Shown: positions 9,380-18,387, counted from the stretch's first letter. The stretch: DNA of 53,379 bases from M55B165 sp051744245 (GCA_051744245.1 JBNJCV010000005.1:1-53379); one strand, 5' to 3'. A program made the numbers and translations. Notes: generated by a model not told the origin, from the sequence alone.

Positions 9380-10360
9380 ATGGATAGAAACTTAATTATA
9401 ATTGTTAGCTACAATAGCCAGGATTTTATAAGAAGGTGCCTGGAATCTGTAGTAAGCCAAAGTTTCGGCAGGTGGCATATGGCTGTAATTGACAATAATT
9501 CTTCTGATGGAACGGTTAGAAAGGTTAGGGATTTCAGGAATTCAAATACCAAAATAAGCCCGGAAAATTTTTCATTTTTAAGGCTTAAAAAAAACCTGGG
9601 CTACTCCGGGGCTATAAACTATTTTGTATTTAAGCGGCTGGAAGGCAGGCACCATGATTTTTCACGTATTATCTTCCTGAATCCTGACATGTACCTAAAG
9701 GAAGATGCACTGGAAAATCTCCTCATGCCTCTGGGGCAAAATAAGAGGATTGGCGCATGCGGGGGGTTGGTGCTTGACTATGATTCAGATACTATCCAGC
9801 ACCTGGGTGGCCTCATTAGCCCCAATTTTATTACCAGCCACATTGGCAAGGGTAAAAACTATGATGAACTTAAAGAAGAATACAAGCACAAGCCTGATAA
9901 TATACTGGAGGCAGTAAGGGATGTAGATTATGTAACCGGGGCCATGCTTGCAACAGATTTTTCTTTATTTAAAAAGATAGGGGGCTTTGATACCGGGTAC
10001 AGGCCTGCATATTATGAAGAGCTTGACTATTGCCTCAAGCTAAAGGCGGCAGGATACAGGGTAGTGGTAAACCCACTGTCCATGTCCAGGCATGCCGAGG
10101 CTAGCTCTTCCAGGAAATTCAGCCGCCAGTTTTACAAGCTTTACCATAAAAACAGGATAAGGTGCGCAATCATTAATTCAAAAGTTTCCCATTATTTTAA
10201 ATTATTGCTTGAAGAGATAAATTGGGCCAGGAAAGAAGCCACCAGGGACCAGTATGTACCACTTGCCTACTCTTATATGTTAAATTTTATCTTTGCCCCC
10301 TTAAATTTAGGTAAAAAGTTAAAAAATTATTTAATATTAAACAGATTACAGTTAAAATAA
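9380..10360 (+). CDS. family 2 glycosyltransferase (rhamnosyltransferase-like)
   Basis: 326 residues of GT-A fold: IIIVSYNSQDFI at the N terminus, DNNSSDGT (about 34-41), a DxD-type metal site in NPDMYL (about 98-103), and the catalytic-base region YYEELDYCLKL (about 213-223). This is the pattern of the dTDP/GDP-rhamnosyl- and mannosyltransferases common in O-chain loci. No membrane helices are evident; the C-terminal tail is basic. It follows the previous gene by 61 bp and precedes the 758-residue transferase by 26 bp. No Shine-Dalgarno site is clear before its ATG. Confidence 0.82.
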   Translation: MDRNLIIIVSYNSQDFIRRCLESVVSQSFGRWHMAVIDNNSSDGTVRKVRDFRNSNTKISPENFSFLRLKKNLGYSGAINYFVFKRLEGRHHDFSRIIFLNPDMYLKEDALENLLMPLGQNKRIGACGGLVLDYDSDTIQHLGGLISPNFITSHIGKGKNYDELKEEYKHKPDNILEAVRDVDYVTGAMLATDFSLFKKIGGFDTGYRPAYYEELDYCLKLKAAGYRVVVNPLSMSRHAEASSSRKFSRQFYKLYHKNRIRCAIINSKVSHYFKLLLEEINWARKEATRDQYVPLAYSYMLNFIFAPLNLGKKLKNYLILNRLQLK

Positions 10361-10386
10361 TAAAAAACTAATGTGAAGGACAAATT

Positions 10387-12663
10387 ATGCAAGAGAGTAT
10401 ACCTAGGCTTTTAATTATTTCCCATGACGTCGTAGGAAAACAAATGGCCGGCCCGGGCATCAGGTGTTATGAATTTGCCAGGATACTGTCAGAATTCTGT
10501 CAGGTAACTCTTGCGGTGCCCAATAAGCCGGATATCAGCACTAGCGGGTTTGTGGCCCGGCAATATAGCCTGGATAACTGGAGAAGACTGGCTAATATGT
10601 GTGAGAATGCGGACCTGGTTTTAATCCAGGGCCATATTCTGTACCATTTCCCTTTCCTTAAAAATTTTAAAGGCAGAATAATAATAGACCTGTACAATCC
10701 CTTTAACCTGGAAAGCCTGGAGATGTTTAAGGACAAGGAAATAGCAGAAAGGCTGAGAATTGATAAAAATAATATAAATATGCTTAAGTTGCAGCTAGCT
10801 ATTGGCGACTTTTTTATATGCGCAAGTGAAAAGCAAAGGGATTACTGGCTGGGCATGCTTAACGGGATGGGAAGAATAAACCCCTACAATTATGACAGTG
10901 ACAGTACTCTAAGGAAGCTGATTGATGTGGTACCCTTTGGTATTCCAACTGAGCCTCCCAAACATACCCAGCAGTCTGCCATAAGGGAGGTTGTTCCCAC
11001 TATTAGAGAGGATGACAAGATTGCATTGTGGGGCGGGGGCATATGGAACTGGCTGGATCCCATAACTGCCATAAAGGCCATGTGGGAGATAAGCAGGCAT
11101 AGAAAAGACATAAAGCTGGTTTTTATGGGGATAAAGCATCCTGACCCCAAGCTGCCGGAAATGAACAAGGCAGTAGAAGCAGTAAAGCTTAGCAAGGAGC
11201 TTGAGCTATACAATGAATATGTCTTCTTTAATGAGTGGACCCCTTATAATGCCAGGCAAAATTTCCTGCTGGAAGCAGATGTGGGGCTCTCTATACACCA
11301 GAAAAGGATTGAAACAAAGTATTCCTACCGCACCAGGGTCATTGACTATATATGGGCCAGGCTTCCGGTGGTAACCACGGAAGGGGATTCTATAGCCAAA
11401 ATGGTCAAAGACTACAATATTGGGGAAGTGGTAAAATACGGAAATGCCCAGAATCTGGCTAGGATAATAGAGAGCATGGTTACCAATAACAGTTTAAAGG
11501 AAATATATAAGAAAAACATGAACAAGATTGCCCCGAAATTTGCCTGGGAGAATGTGGCCAGGCCGCTAATAAATTATTGCCTGGAAGGAGATTATGCCCA
11601 TGATAAAAGGGAAATCATAAATCTTATAGACAAGCAAAACAGCAAAACAGCAAAAATACTGGAAGAAAATTTTGGGGGAAGCACCAACATTTTAGCCCTG
11701 ACTTCCCATAAACATGAAGACAAGAAATTCTTAGACAGCAGGGAATTTGGGAAAGTTTTCTTTATTGAAGTAGACGACAGCTTAAAAGCAGAAGCTAAAA
11801 CCCAGGATATTATTGGAGCCTTAAAGTCGAAAATCTCATCCCGCACTAAATTTGACGGCATCATAGTAAATAATGCATTTGAAGAAATGACCCCTAAATT
11901 TTTTTATGACCTGGTAAATATTCTTAATGCTAAACTGAAGTCAGAAGGCCTGTTTTTTATTTCCATACCAGAGCAAAAAGGTCTTGCTGCCCATTTTAGA
12001 AAAGGGGAAACCCCCGACACTACCAGAAACATGATTGATGACTTTATGGCCGAGTACATATTAGGCCATGCAGATTTTGAGATTATTGAAAAGGGAATGT
12101 TTGAAAAGGTAAAGGAGGTAGCAGAACCCGGGGACCTAAAGGATATCTATGGCAAAAATGAGCTGTTTGAGCTTTTCCAGATAAAGATGTCTGATAAGGG
12201 CTTTCGGAACCTAAAGCTTCTTTCAAGATTTGATATGCTGAAATCAGAGCAGTTGGAAAAAGATACTACCATCAAGGGTAAGTTAAAAAAATATATGTAC
12301 ACTTTAACCAGTATTTATTTTGAAAATTTGAGAAAAAGCTTTAACGAGTCTATGAAAAGCCTAAACAATAACATGCACCTTCAAATTAACCGGGAAATAA
12401 ATGAGATAAACAAAAAGAACCGGGAACGCATGCTCCTTATATACTTTAATATTTTCAAGGCTCTCCAGAATGAGGTAAATAAACTGGGTTGTGACATTGA
12501 CAGCTTAAAAGAACAATGCCTGGGGCAACCCCGTGAAGGGGAAAAGCCACAAGAAAATAGGATAGATGAGAGGCTTGAAGCCCTGATGAAGGATTTTGAA
12601 AACATTGACCGGATCATGGGACTTACTGTTTCCAATAAGTATTTTTTGGCAAGAAAAATCTAG
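10387..12663 (+). CDS. GT4-like glycosyltransferase fused to methyltransferase-like domain and coiled-coil tail
   Basis: 758 residues in three parts. Residues 1 to about 400 are a GT-B glycosyltransferase (GPGIRCYEFARIL near 20, KIALWGGGIWNWLDP near 212-226, a second domain ending near KFAWENV). Residues about 425-560 have the plan of a class I SAM methyltransferase: a beta-strand and loop at GSTNILAL, a motif II acid in FFIEVDDSL, an INxAFEEM-type motif and LKSEGLFFISIP. The glycine-rich SAM loop is degenerate, so SAM binding is doubtful. Residues about 610-740 are predicted coiled coil by their heptad-like charge pattern. The layout recalls O-chain terminator/ruler proteins such as WbdD, but no kinase domain is seen. 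AAGGA lies 7 bases before the ATG. Confidence 0.7.
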   Translation: MQESIPRLLIISHDVVGKQMAGPGIRCYEFARILSEFCQVTLAVPNKPDISTSGFVARQYSLDNWRRLANMCENADLVLIQGHILYHFPFLKNFKGRIIIDLYNPFNLESLEMFKDKEIAERLRIDKNNINMLKLQLAIGDFFICASEKQRDYWLGMLNGMGRINPYNYDSDSTLRKLIDVVPFGIPTEPPKHTQQSAIREVVPTIREDDKIALWGGGIWNWLDPITAIKAMWEISRHRKDIKLVFMGIKHPDPKLPEMNKAVEAVKLSKELELYNEYVFFNEWTPYNARQNFLLEADVGLSIHQKRIETKYSYRTRVIDYIWARLPVVTTEGDSIAKMVKDYNIGEVVKYGNAQNLARIIESMVTNNSLKEIYKKNMNKIAPKFAWENVARPLINYCLEGDYAHDKREIINLIDKQNSKTAKILEENFGGSTNILALTSHKHEDKKFLDSREFGKVFFIEVDDSLKAEAKTQDIIGALKSKISSRTKFDGIIVNNAFEEMTPKFFYDLVNILNAKLKSEGLFFISIPEQKGLAAHFRKGETPDTTRNMIDDFMAEYILGHADFEIIEKGMFEKVKEVAEPGDLKDIYGKNELFELFQIKMSDKGFRNLKLLSRFDMLKSEQLEKDTTIKGKLKKYMYTLTSIYFENLRKSFNESMKSLNNNMHLQINREINEINKKNRERMLLIYFNIFKALQNEVNKLGCDIDSLKEQCLGQPREGEKPQENRIDERLEALMKDFENIDRIMGLTVSNKYFLARKI

Positions 12664-12703
12664 ATTTTTATTATTAAATTTGTTATAAGAGTATAAGTAA
12701 AAA

Positions 12704-13102
12704 ATGCTGGAGAAAAGTAATTTGAGCTTGGCAAAATCAATAACATTAATAATCATAAGCATATCCATTGCTGTGGGCGGACAACTACTTCTAAAAATTG
12801 GAATGAACAGGATAGGAGCCCTTGATTTTAGCGGTATAGGCAGTTTGTTTAAATTTTTTACCCAGGTATTAAGAAGCCCCATAGTTGTTCTGGGCCTGTT
12901 TATGTATGTAATATCTGCTGCCCTTTGGCTGATTGTCCTGTCTGCAGTTGATTTAAGTTTTGCATATCCTTTTATAGGACTTACCTATGTTTTTGTGCTG
13001 GTGCTCTCCAAGTTCCTGCTGAAGGAAGACGTAAATCCGGTAAGGTGGATTGGCACAATTATTATCACCATTGGAGTAATAGTAATTTCCCGGGGCGGAT
13101 AG
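12704..13102 (+). CDS. EamA/SMR-like four-helix membrane protein, possible lipid-linked sugar flippase subunit
   Basis: 132 residues with four hydrophobic segments (about 11-30, 56-74, 78-98, 107-129). It begins with the SMR-type GGQLLLKIGMNRIG pattern and ends with a helix carrying TIIITIGVIVIS. Half-size EamA proteins of this kind next to glycosyltransferases include ArnE/ArnF, which flip undecaprenyl-phosphate-linked sugars. Its place inside a glycosyltransferase operon fits moving a lipid-linked sugar across the membrane. One copy is present, so a homodimer or a distant partner is needed. A drug-exporter role is less likely given the context. Confidence 0.65.
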   Translation: MLEKSNLSLAKSITLIIISISIAVGGQLLLKIGMNRIGALDFSGIGSLFKFFTQVLRSPIVVLGLFMYVISAALWLIVLSAVDLSFAYPFIGLTYVFVLVLSKFLLKEDVNPVRWIGTIIITIGVIVISRGG

Positions 13103-13119
13103 AGAGGTGAGAGTATCAA

Positions 13120-14511
13120 TTGAAAAAGGATGACGACCCTTTATTATCCATTATTACTGTAAACTATAATGGGAAGCATTACCTGCCCGGTCTTTTTAAA
13201 TCAATCAGGGAGCTTAATTACCCTTCCAGTAAAATTCAGGCAATAATGGTTGACAACAATTCACAAGACGGATCAGTAGAATTTGTCCACAAGAACTTTC
13301 CTGAGGTAAACATAGTAAAGCTGGATGAAAACCAGGGCTATGCGGGAGGGAATAATGCCGGTTTTAAGGCAGCAGAAGGCAAGTACATTGCTCTCATAAA
13401 CAATGACTGCGAAGTAGGGAAAAACTGGATTGTGGAAATGCTGGATATCTTCCGCCAGGCACCTGGAACCTCCAGAATTGGTGCTGTGGGCTCTAAAGTG
13501 TTGTTTTACTATCCATACCTTCCCCTGGAATTTTTATCAGACAGTATAAATAAAAGGCAGAATAGAAGGCCCAGCAGCTTCAGGAGGCTGGGGGTAAGGG
13601 TTTCAGATGTAAAAATTATTGGTGCGGGCAATTCTGTAAATAAAAGCATAAAATACCTGGAAGGCTTCTATCCCCGTCAAACGGGTAAGGAAAACAAGGC
13701 ATTTTACTGGACTAATGGTAGTGGATATCTAACCCTGCCCATAGAAGACCAGGATAAAGATATGGAAGTGGAGCTAGAATTGTTTTCTCATATTGTGCCA
13801 AATAAACTAAAGGTAATCATTGGCGGTGAGCTGCTTGAAGAGTTTGAGCTGGCCGCGGGCAGCAGGAAGGTAAGGCTTTCTGTATCCAAAAGCTATTACC
13901 AGCATAAAAAAGACATAATAAATAGCTGTGGAACCAAGATAAACCGCTCATTTTACAGTATGGACCGCGGCTACCTGAGTTTTGATGAAGGCCAGTACGC
14001 GAGGGCAGAGGAAGTATTTTCCCTTAGCGGCAGTAGTTTTATGGTGTCCAGGGAGATGCTGGAGGATGTAGGATATTTTGATCAAAAATTCTTTACTTAC
14101 TATGAGGATATTGACCTTTTCTGGAGGGCAAGGCTTAAGGGGTGGAAGCATTTTTTCACTCCCAGCTCGGTGGCCAGGCACCACCATTGCGGTACTGGTG
14201 CTGAATGGTCCTACAGTTTCACTTATTATGTGTTAAGAAACAGGCTGCTGATGATATTTAAATGCGGCTGGCCTGCCCTTTTTTTTAAAAGTTATGTAGC
14301 ATTTGTGGCCTCTATGATCTTTAATACCTGCTACTTTCTGGTAAATTTAGCGGCGGGGAGGAAGCTGGAAAGGGTAGATATACCTATAAGGATAAAATTA
14401 TTTTTAAAATTTTTCTACTTGCTGCCCCAGTATCTGGCAGAAAGAATAAGGATAAGGTCTTCTGCAAACATAAAGGACAGGGAAATAAAGGGTTGGACAA
14501 AGAATTTTTAA
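13120..14511 (+). CDS. family 2 glycosyltransferase with inserted beta-rich module
   Basis: 463 residues, TTG start with AGAGGTGAG upstream. The GT-A core is split. The first half has LSIITVNYNG, VDNNSQDGS (about 45-53) and the metal site NNDCE (near 105). The second half resumes at about residue 303 with GSSFMVSREMLEDVGYFD and the acid motif YYEDIDLFWR (about 325-334). Between them, about residues 165-300, lies a module not found in minimal GT2 enzymes: alternating hydrophobic strands (MEVELELFSH, LKVIIGG, RKVRLSVS) like a carbohydrate-binding beta-sandwich. The C terminus has a hydrophobic stretch (about 385-410) that may touch the membrane. The next transferase carries a comparable insert. 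Confidence 0.78.
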   Translation: MKKDDDPLLSIITVNYNGKHYLPGLFKSIRELNYPSSKIQAIMVDNNSQDGSVEFVHKNFPEVNIVKLDENQGYAGGNNAGFKAAEGKYIALINNDCEVGKNWIVEMLDIFRQAPGTSRIGAVGSKVLFYYPYLPLEFLSDSINKRQNRRPSSFRRLGVRVSDVKIIGAGNSVNKSIKYLEGFYPRQTGKENKAFYWTNGSGYLTLPIEDQDKDMEVELELFSHIVPNKLKVIIGGELLEEFELAAGSRKVRLSVSKSYYQHKKDIINSCGTKINRSFYSMDRGYLSFDEGQYARAEEVFSLSGSSFMVSREMLEDVGYFDQKFFTYYEDIDLFWRARLKGWKHFFTPSSVARHHHCGTGAEWSYSFTYYVLRNRLLMIFKCGWPALFFKSYVAFVASMIFNTCYFLVNLAAGRKLERVDIPIRIKLFLKFFYLLPQYLAERIRIRSSANIKDREIKGWTKNF

Positions 14512-14523
14512 AGAGGGAAATCC

Positions 14524-16104
14524 ATGGTAAAAATCGGCATATATGACAGGTACCTTTCCACATACGGGGGCGGGGAAAGATATAGCTGTAAAGCGGCAGA
14601 AATACTGTCAAAACAAAAAAACTACCGGGTAGAGCTTTTAACCGATCTTTATGTAAATCTTGGCCAGCTCTCAGACAGGCTAAACCTTGATTTAAGCAGG
14701 GTAAGCTTGAAGATATTCCCCTTCATATCGGAGGAATATGCCAAGAAGATAACCAGGGGCTACGATATCTTTATAAATGCCACCTACCTCAGCCCGCTGC
14801 CTGCTTATGGAAAGAGAAACATATACATATGTTATTTTCCCACCCCTTTTGATGTGGATTTTAAATTTATTCACAAATTCTTGCTGTTGTTCAGGCTGCC
14901 AGCCATATGGCTTTTCAGGATTGCGGGCAAGCTCTGTAATGAATTCAAGGGAGTTGAGGCAGAGAAAGGACTATATGACTCCAAGAGGTTTTTGCTGGGC
15001 AGGGGGAGCTGGACCAGTGGCGAGGTGCTGCTAAAATATGAGCCTGGCGAAGATGTGAGGGTGGGGCTTAAAAACCCCCATGCAAGCAAGCTGGACACGG
15101 TGGAGGCAAAAGTTGAAGCTGGTTACGGAGAAGGAGAAAAGTTTTTTAAAAAAAAGCTGGCCATAGGAAAGGGGGAGAAAAAAACTATAGATATAGGAAG
15201 GGCAGAAAACCTGACTTTTGTAAATATAAGCTCTCCTACCTTTAAGCCTGCAGGAGAAGACACCAGGAGGCTGGGCATAGCTTTATATGATTTGAGGCCG
15301 GCAAGTATAGCTAAAAAATTGCTGCTGAAAGCACTGGGTTTTATACCCCTTTTCCTGGTAACCTATCCTAAGGATTTGAGCTTCCTCAATTGTTACCATG
15401 ATATTATCTCCATTTCTGAATACAGCAAGAGATGGGTAAAAAAATACTGGGGAAGGGATTCGAAGCTCCTTTTCCCCCCGGTAGATATAGAAAATTTTAA
15501 GCCTTCCAGGAAGGAGAAAATAATACTTAGCGTGGGAAGGTTTTTCCCTGAGCACCATAATAAAAAGCAGCTTGAGCTTGCCAGGGCTTTTAAGCAACTG
15601 GTAGACGGTTATCCTGAAATTATAAAAGGATACAAGCTTTGCCTGGCAGGGGGAGTATCAGATAAGGAAAGCCACCTTCAATATGTAGAAAAGGTTAGAG
15701 AGGAATCAGCAGGTTACCCCATAGAAATTTTGACCAATGTAGACTGGAAAGATCTGGTGGATATTTTTTCAAAATCCTCTATATTCTGGCATGCATCAGG
15801 AATGGGGGAAGACGAAGAGAAGCATCCGGAAAAATTTGAACATTTTGGCATAACCACCGTGGAAGCCATGGCTTCGGGATGTATCCCTATCGTTATAAAT
15901 AAAGGGGGACAGAAAGAGATAATTAAAAATGGGCAAAACGGATTCCTTTTCAGCAGCATAGAAGAATTGAAAGAGATCACCGTAAAGGTTTGCTCGGGGG
16001 AAATTAAGGGAGAAAAAATTAAGAAAAATGCTATCAATGGTGCAACCAAGTTTTCAAGCGATAATTTCAGCAGGAGGCTGCTGGAAATAATCGGGGAAGG
16101 TTAA
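14524..16104 (+). CDS. GT4 glycosyltransferase (ALG11-like) with inserted beta-rich module
   Basis: 526 residues of GT-B fold. The N-terminal domain has GGGERY (16-21) and YICYFPTPFD, as in ALG11-type mannosyltransferases. The donor domain has KIILSVGRFFPEHHNKKQ (about 334-351) and the EX7E motif EHFGITTVE (about 439-447). Residues about 150-255 interrupt the fold with a strand-rich insert containing RGSWTSGEVLL, a run of alternating hydrophobics and a closing RRLGIALYDLRP. It starts 12 bp after the preceding gene with GAGGGAAA before the ATG, and the next gene starts 2 bases after its stop. A mannosyltransferase using GDP-mannose is the best guess, from fold and from the GDP-mannose genes in the window. 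Confidence 0.78.
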   Translation: MVKIGIYDRYLSTYGGGERYSCKAAEILSKQKNYRVELLTDLYVNLGQLSDRLNLDLSRVSLKIFPFISEEYAKKITRGYDIFINATYLSPLPAYGKRNIYICYFPTPFDVDFKFIHKFLLLFRLPAIWLFRIAGKLCNEFKGVEAEKGLYDSKRFLLGRGSWTSGEVLLKYEPGEDVRVGLKNPHASKLDTVEAKVEAGYGEGEKFFKKKLAIGKGEKKTIDIGRAENLTFVNISSPTFKPAGEDTRRLGIALYDLRPASIAKKLLLKALGFIPLFLVTYPKDLSFLNCYHDIISISEYSKRWVKKYWGRDSKLLFPPVDIENFKPSRKEKIILSVGRFFPEHHNKKQLELARAFKQLVDGYPEIIKGYKLCLAGGVSDKESHLQYVEKVREESAGYPIEILTNVDWKDLVDIFSKSSIFWHASGMGEDEEKHPEKFEHFGITTVEAMASGCIPIVINKGGQKEIIKNGQNGFLFSSIEELKEITVKVCSGEIKGEKIKKNAINGATKFSSDNFSRRLLEIIGEG

Positions 16105-16105
16105 A

Positions 16106-17020
16106 TTGGATCTAAGTATAATAATAATAAATTACAATAGCCTGGAGTTTTTAAAAAGCTGCCTAAAAAGCCTGGAAAAGATAACCGGCCCTGTAAGCTG
16201 GGAAGCATTAGCTGTAGATAATGGCTCCAGTGATGGAAGTGTTTCCTACCTGGAGAAAATGACACAAAAAAGGAAAAATTTTAAGTTCTTCAATGCCGGG
16301 AAAAACCTGGGCTTTTCCCTGGCCTCAAACCTGGCAGCAAATGAAGCTGAAGGGGATTTCCTGCTATTCCTAAACCCTGATACAAGGATGCTTGACAGCA
16401 ATTTAGGGGATATGCTGGATTTTTACGCCGGAAAGGCTAAGGAAGAACAAGTGGGCATAATTGGTGCAAAACTTCTAAATCCCGGGGGAAGCCTCCAGTA
16501 CAGTTGCCGCTCTTTTCCTACCCTGGCCAGGCAATTTTATGAAAGCTTTTTCCTGTACAGGATATTTAGAAGATCAAGGATTTTTGGTTCCTATTTTCTA
16601 ACCTGGTGGGACCATGAAAGCACAAGGGCTGTGGACTGGCTTTCTGGAGCTTTTATGCTGGTTGATAGGAAAACTTTTAAAAAGGTAGGAGGGTTTGATG
16701 CCAGATTTTTTATGTACAGTGAAGATACTGACCTAGCCCTGAGGCTTAAAAGAGAAGGCTTTACCAATTACTATTATCCCTTTTTTAAGGTTGAGCACAA
16801 TGACAGTGGCATAGCTTCTAGAAATAGCCCAAAAAAGATAGCTGAAATATGGAAAAGCAGGGTTATCTACTTTAAGAAAAATTACTCAATCTTCCACGGA
16901 TTTACAGTGGGCCTGCTTATGTTTTCAGGAATTGTAAACAGGATTGTTATAGGCTGCCTACTTCTGAAGAAGAAGAAGGTTTTAGATAATATGAAGGCAA
17001 TACCCATATATTTTAAATGA
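16106..17020 (+). CDS. family 2 glycosyltransferase
   Basis: 304 residues, TTG start with GGGGAAGG upstream inside the end of the preceding gene. GT-A motifs are IIIINYNS, VDNGSSDGS (about 36-44), the metal site NPDTR (about 91-95) and YSEDTDLALRLK (about 208-219). It belongs to the rhamnosyltransferase-like GT2 group (GILGxKLLNPxGSLQYS pattern near 115-130). The C-terminal region has one hydrophobic segment (about 268-290). Its stop overlaps the next ATG by four bases (ATGA), which implies translational coupling. Confidence 0.82.
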   Translation: MDLSIIIINYNSLEFLKSCLKSLEKITGPVSWEALAVDNGSSDGSVSYLEKMTQKRKNFKFFNAGKNLGFSLASNLAANEAEGDFLLFLNPDTRMLDSNLGDMLDFYAGKAKEEQVGIIGAKLLNPGGSLQYSCRSFPTLARQFYESFFLYRIFRRSRIFGSYFLTWWDHESTRAVDWLSGAFMLVDRKTFKKVGGFDARFFMYSEDTDLALRLKREGFTNYYYPFFKVEHNDSGIASRNSPKKIAEIWKSRVIYFKKNYSIFHGFTVGLLMFSGIVNRIVIGCLLLKKKKVLDNMKAIPIYFK

Positions 17021-17955
17021 AAGTATCTTTTATAACTACAGTATACAATGAAAAAGAAACCATTATCCCTTTCTTGAAGAGCCTGGCAGGCCAGTCCTGC
17101 CTCCCTGATGAGGCGGTAATTGTAGATGGGGGTTCTAGTGATGGAACTTATGGGTTAATTGAAGGCTTTTTAAAAAAAGGAAACCTTAATTACAAGTTAA
17201 TGAGGAAGGCCAAAGCGTCCATATCAGAGGGAAGAAATGTTGCCATCTCCAGTGCCTCTAACAGGGTAATCTGCGTAAGTGATGCCGGCTGCATTTTGGA
17301 TAGAGGCTGGTTGGCTGAAATCAAAAAAGATGTGTCACCCGGCAGGATGGTGGGGGGATACAATAAAGCCATAGCCGAAACTTTTCTGGAAAAATGCCTG
17401 GCTGCAGCTATCATGCCCAAAGTAAGTGAAATAAAAAGGGATAAATACATGCCTTCGTCAAGGAATTTGTGCTTTTTTAAGCCTGACTGGAATAAAGCTG
17501 GAAGATACCCTGAACAAATGGATTATGGGGAGGACATGAAATTTAATTTCAATGCAAAAAAAGCTGGGATAAGCATAATCTTTAACCCAGCTGCAATTGT
17601 TCACTGGAAAATGAGGAACAGCTTAAAAGACATATTCCGACAGTTTTTCAGATATGCCAAAGGAGATGCTTTGGGGAGGATGTATCTACACAGACACTTT
17701 ATCAGGTTTGCTTCGGTGCTCATAATGGCAGCTATTGCAGTCATTTCTGTAATTTTTAGCCCCTATTTCCTTCTTTTATATGTTCTTATGTTTGCTATCT
17801 ATCTTTTTACTCCTTACCGGAGAATACCCTATTATTTTAGAAAAGAAGGGGTAGCAAAAAAAATATATTCTTTTATTTTCATGCCCCTGCTCCTTGTAAT
17901 CATAGATCTGGCCAAGCTTTTTGGCTATATATATGGGATTATAATAAGAAAATAA
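17017..17955 (+). CDS. membrane-anchored family 2 glycosyltransferase
   Basis: 312 residues. The GT-A domain shows FITTVYNEKETI, VDGGSSDGT (about 36-44), SDAGC (the metal-site position, about 87-91) and YGEDMKFN in the acceptor part (about 168-175). After IVHWKMR the chain runs into two or three hydrophobic helices (about 233-262 and 285-308), giving a membrane anchor near the lipid carrier. It is the last gene of the operon that began at 7870; 180 bp of AT-rich DNA follows. This subfamily often elongates lipid-linked glycans. Specificity is unknown. Confidence 0.78.
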   Translation: MKVSFITTVYNEKETIIPFLKSLAGQSCLPDEAVIVDGGSSDGTYGLIEGFLKKGNLNYKLMRKAKASISEGRNVAISSASNRVICVSDAGCILDRGWLAEIKKDVSPGRMVGGYNKAIAETFLEKCLAAAIMPKVSEIKRDKYMPSSRNLCFFKPDWNKAGRYPEQMDYGEDMKFNFNAKKAGISIIFNPAAIVHWKMRNSLKDIFRQFFRYAKGDALGRMYLHRHFIRFASVLIMAAIAVISVIFSPYFLLLYVLMFAIYLFTPYRRIPYYFRKEGVAKKIYSFIFMPLLLVIIDLAKLFGYIYGIIIRK

Positions 17956-18058
17956 CTGTAAATTATTTTATTAAAATAACTAATATTAAAACACTTATAA
18001 TTTTATTATAGATAAATCTAGTTAAATATGATATTATATTGTTTGTTTGTCACTTTAT

Positions 18059-18093
18059 AAAAGGTTTTTTAATAAAATAAAGTTTAACCTTTT
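18059..18093. repeat. 8-bp inverted repeat before the antitoxin-like gene
   Basis: AAAAGGTT (18059-18066) and AACCTTTT (18086-18093) form an inverted repeat across 19 bases. It overlaps a TTGACA hexamer (18092-18097) upstream of the Phd-like gene. It could be an autorepressor operator, which Phd/YefM proteins typically use, or part of a weak terminator for the glycosyltransferase operon. The surrounding AT-richness lowers its weight. Confidence 0.35.
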
Positions 18094-18135
18094 GACAATA
18101 GTATTTTAGAATTTTTTTTAATAGGGGGTGTATTA

Positions 18136-18342
18136 ATGAGTGACATTAAGAGAATTGATACTAATGAACTGAGGGTAAACCTTACAAAATATTTGACTGA
18201 AAATTTGGGCGATACCATTTATATTACTAGATATAATAAATTAGTAGCAGAACTAAGGGTATACACTGAAGACATCAGGAGAAAAACTGAATTAAGGATT
18301 GCCAAAAAGATGCTTGAAGAGGCCGAGAGGGAAGGCAAATAA
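18136..18342 (+). CDS. Phd/YefM-like antitoxin, orphan
   Basis: 68 residues with the N-terminal pattern of prevent-host-death antitoxins: KRIDTNELRVNLTKYL (an alpha helix after a short strand), then DTIYITRYNKLVAELRVY (the two-strand GDTIxITxxGKPVA equivalent), then a charged helical tail of the type that wraps a toxin. AGGGGGTG precedes the ATG. No toxin frame follows: the next 130 bp hold only a palindrome and the isoprenoid operon begins at 18477. It may act as a stand-alone DNA-binding regulator or be a remnant of a toxin-antitoxin pair. Confidence 0.65.
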   Translation: MSDIKRIDTNELRVNLTKYLTENLGDTIYITRYNKLVAELRVYTEDIRRKTELRIAKKMLEEAEREGK

Positions 18343-18356
18343 CAAAATGTAGACTA

Positions 18357-18387
18357 AATCCAGCTGCAGCATTGCTGCAGCTGGATT
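18357..18387. terminator. perfect 15-bp palindrome, possible terminator
   Basis: A 15-base arm (AATCCAGCTGCAGCA) is repeated in perfect inverse order around a single central T, just 15 bp after the antitoxin-like gene. It would form a very stable hairpin, but no T-tract follows, so it is not a classical intrinsic terminator. T-less hairpins do act as terminators in some Actinomycetota; a DNA-binding site or a recombination site is an alternative. Confidence 0.5.

Noticed and set aside
18136..18342. A complete toxin-antitoxin pair
   Set aside because: No toxin-sized frame with a ribosome site is found on either side or in the opposite strand.
18357..18387. Classical rho-independent terminator
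   Set aside because: There is no T-tract after the stem. I list it as a possible T-less terminator only.
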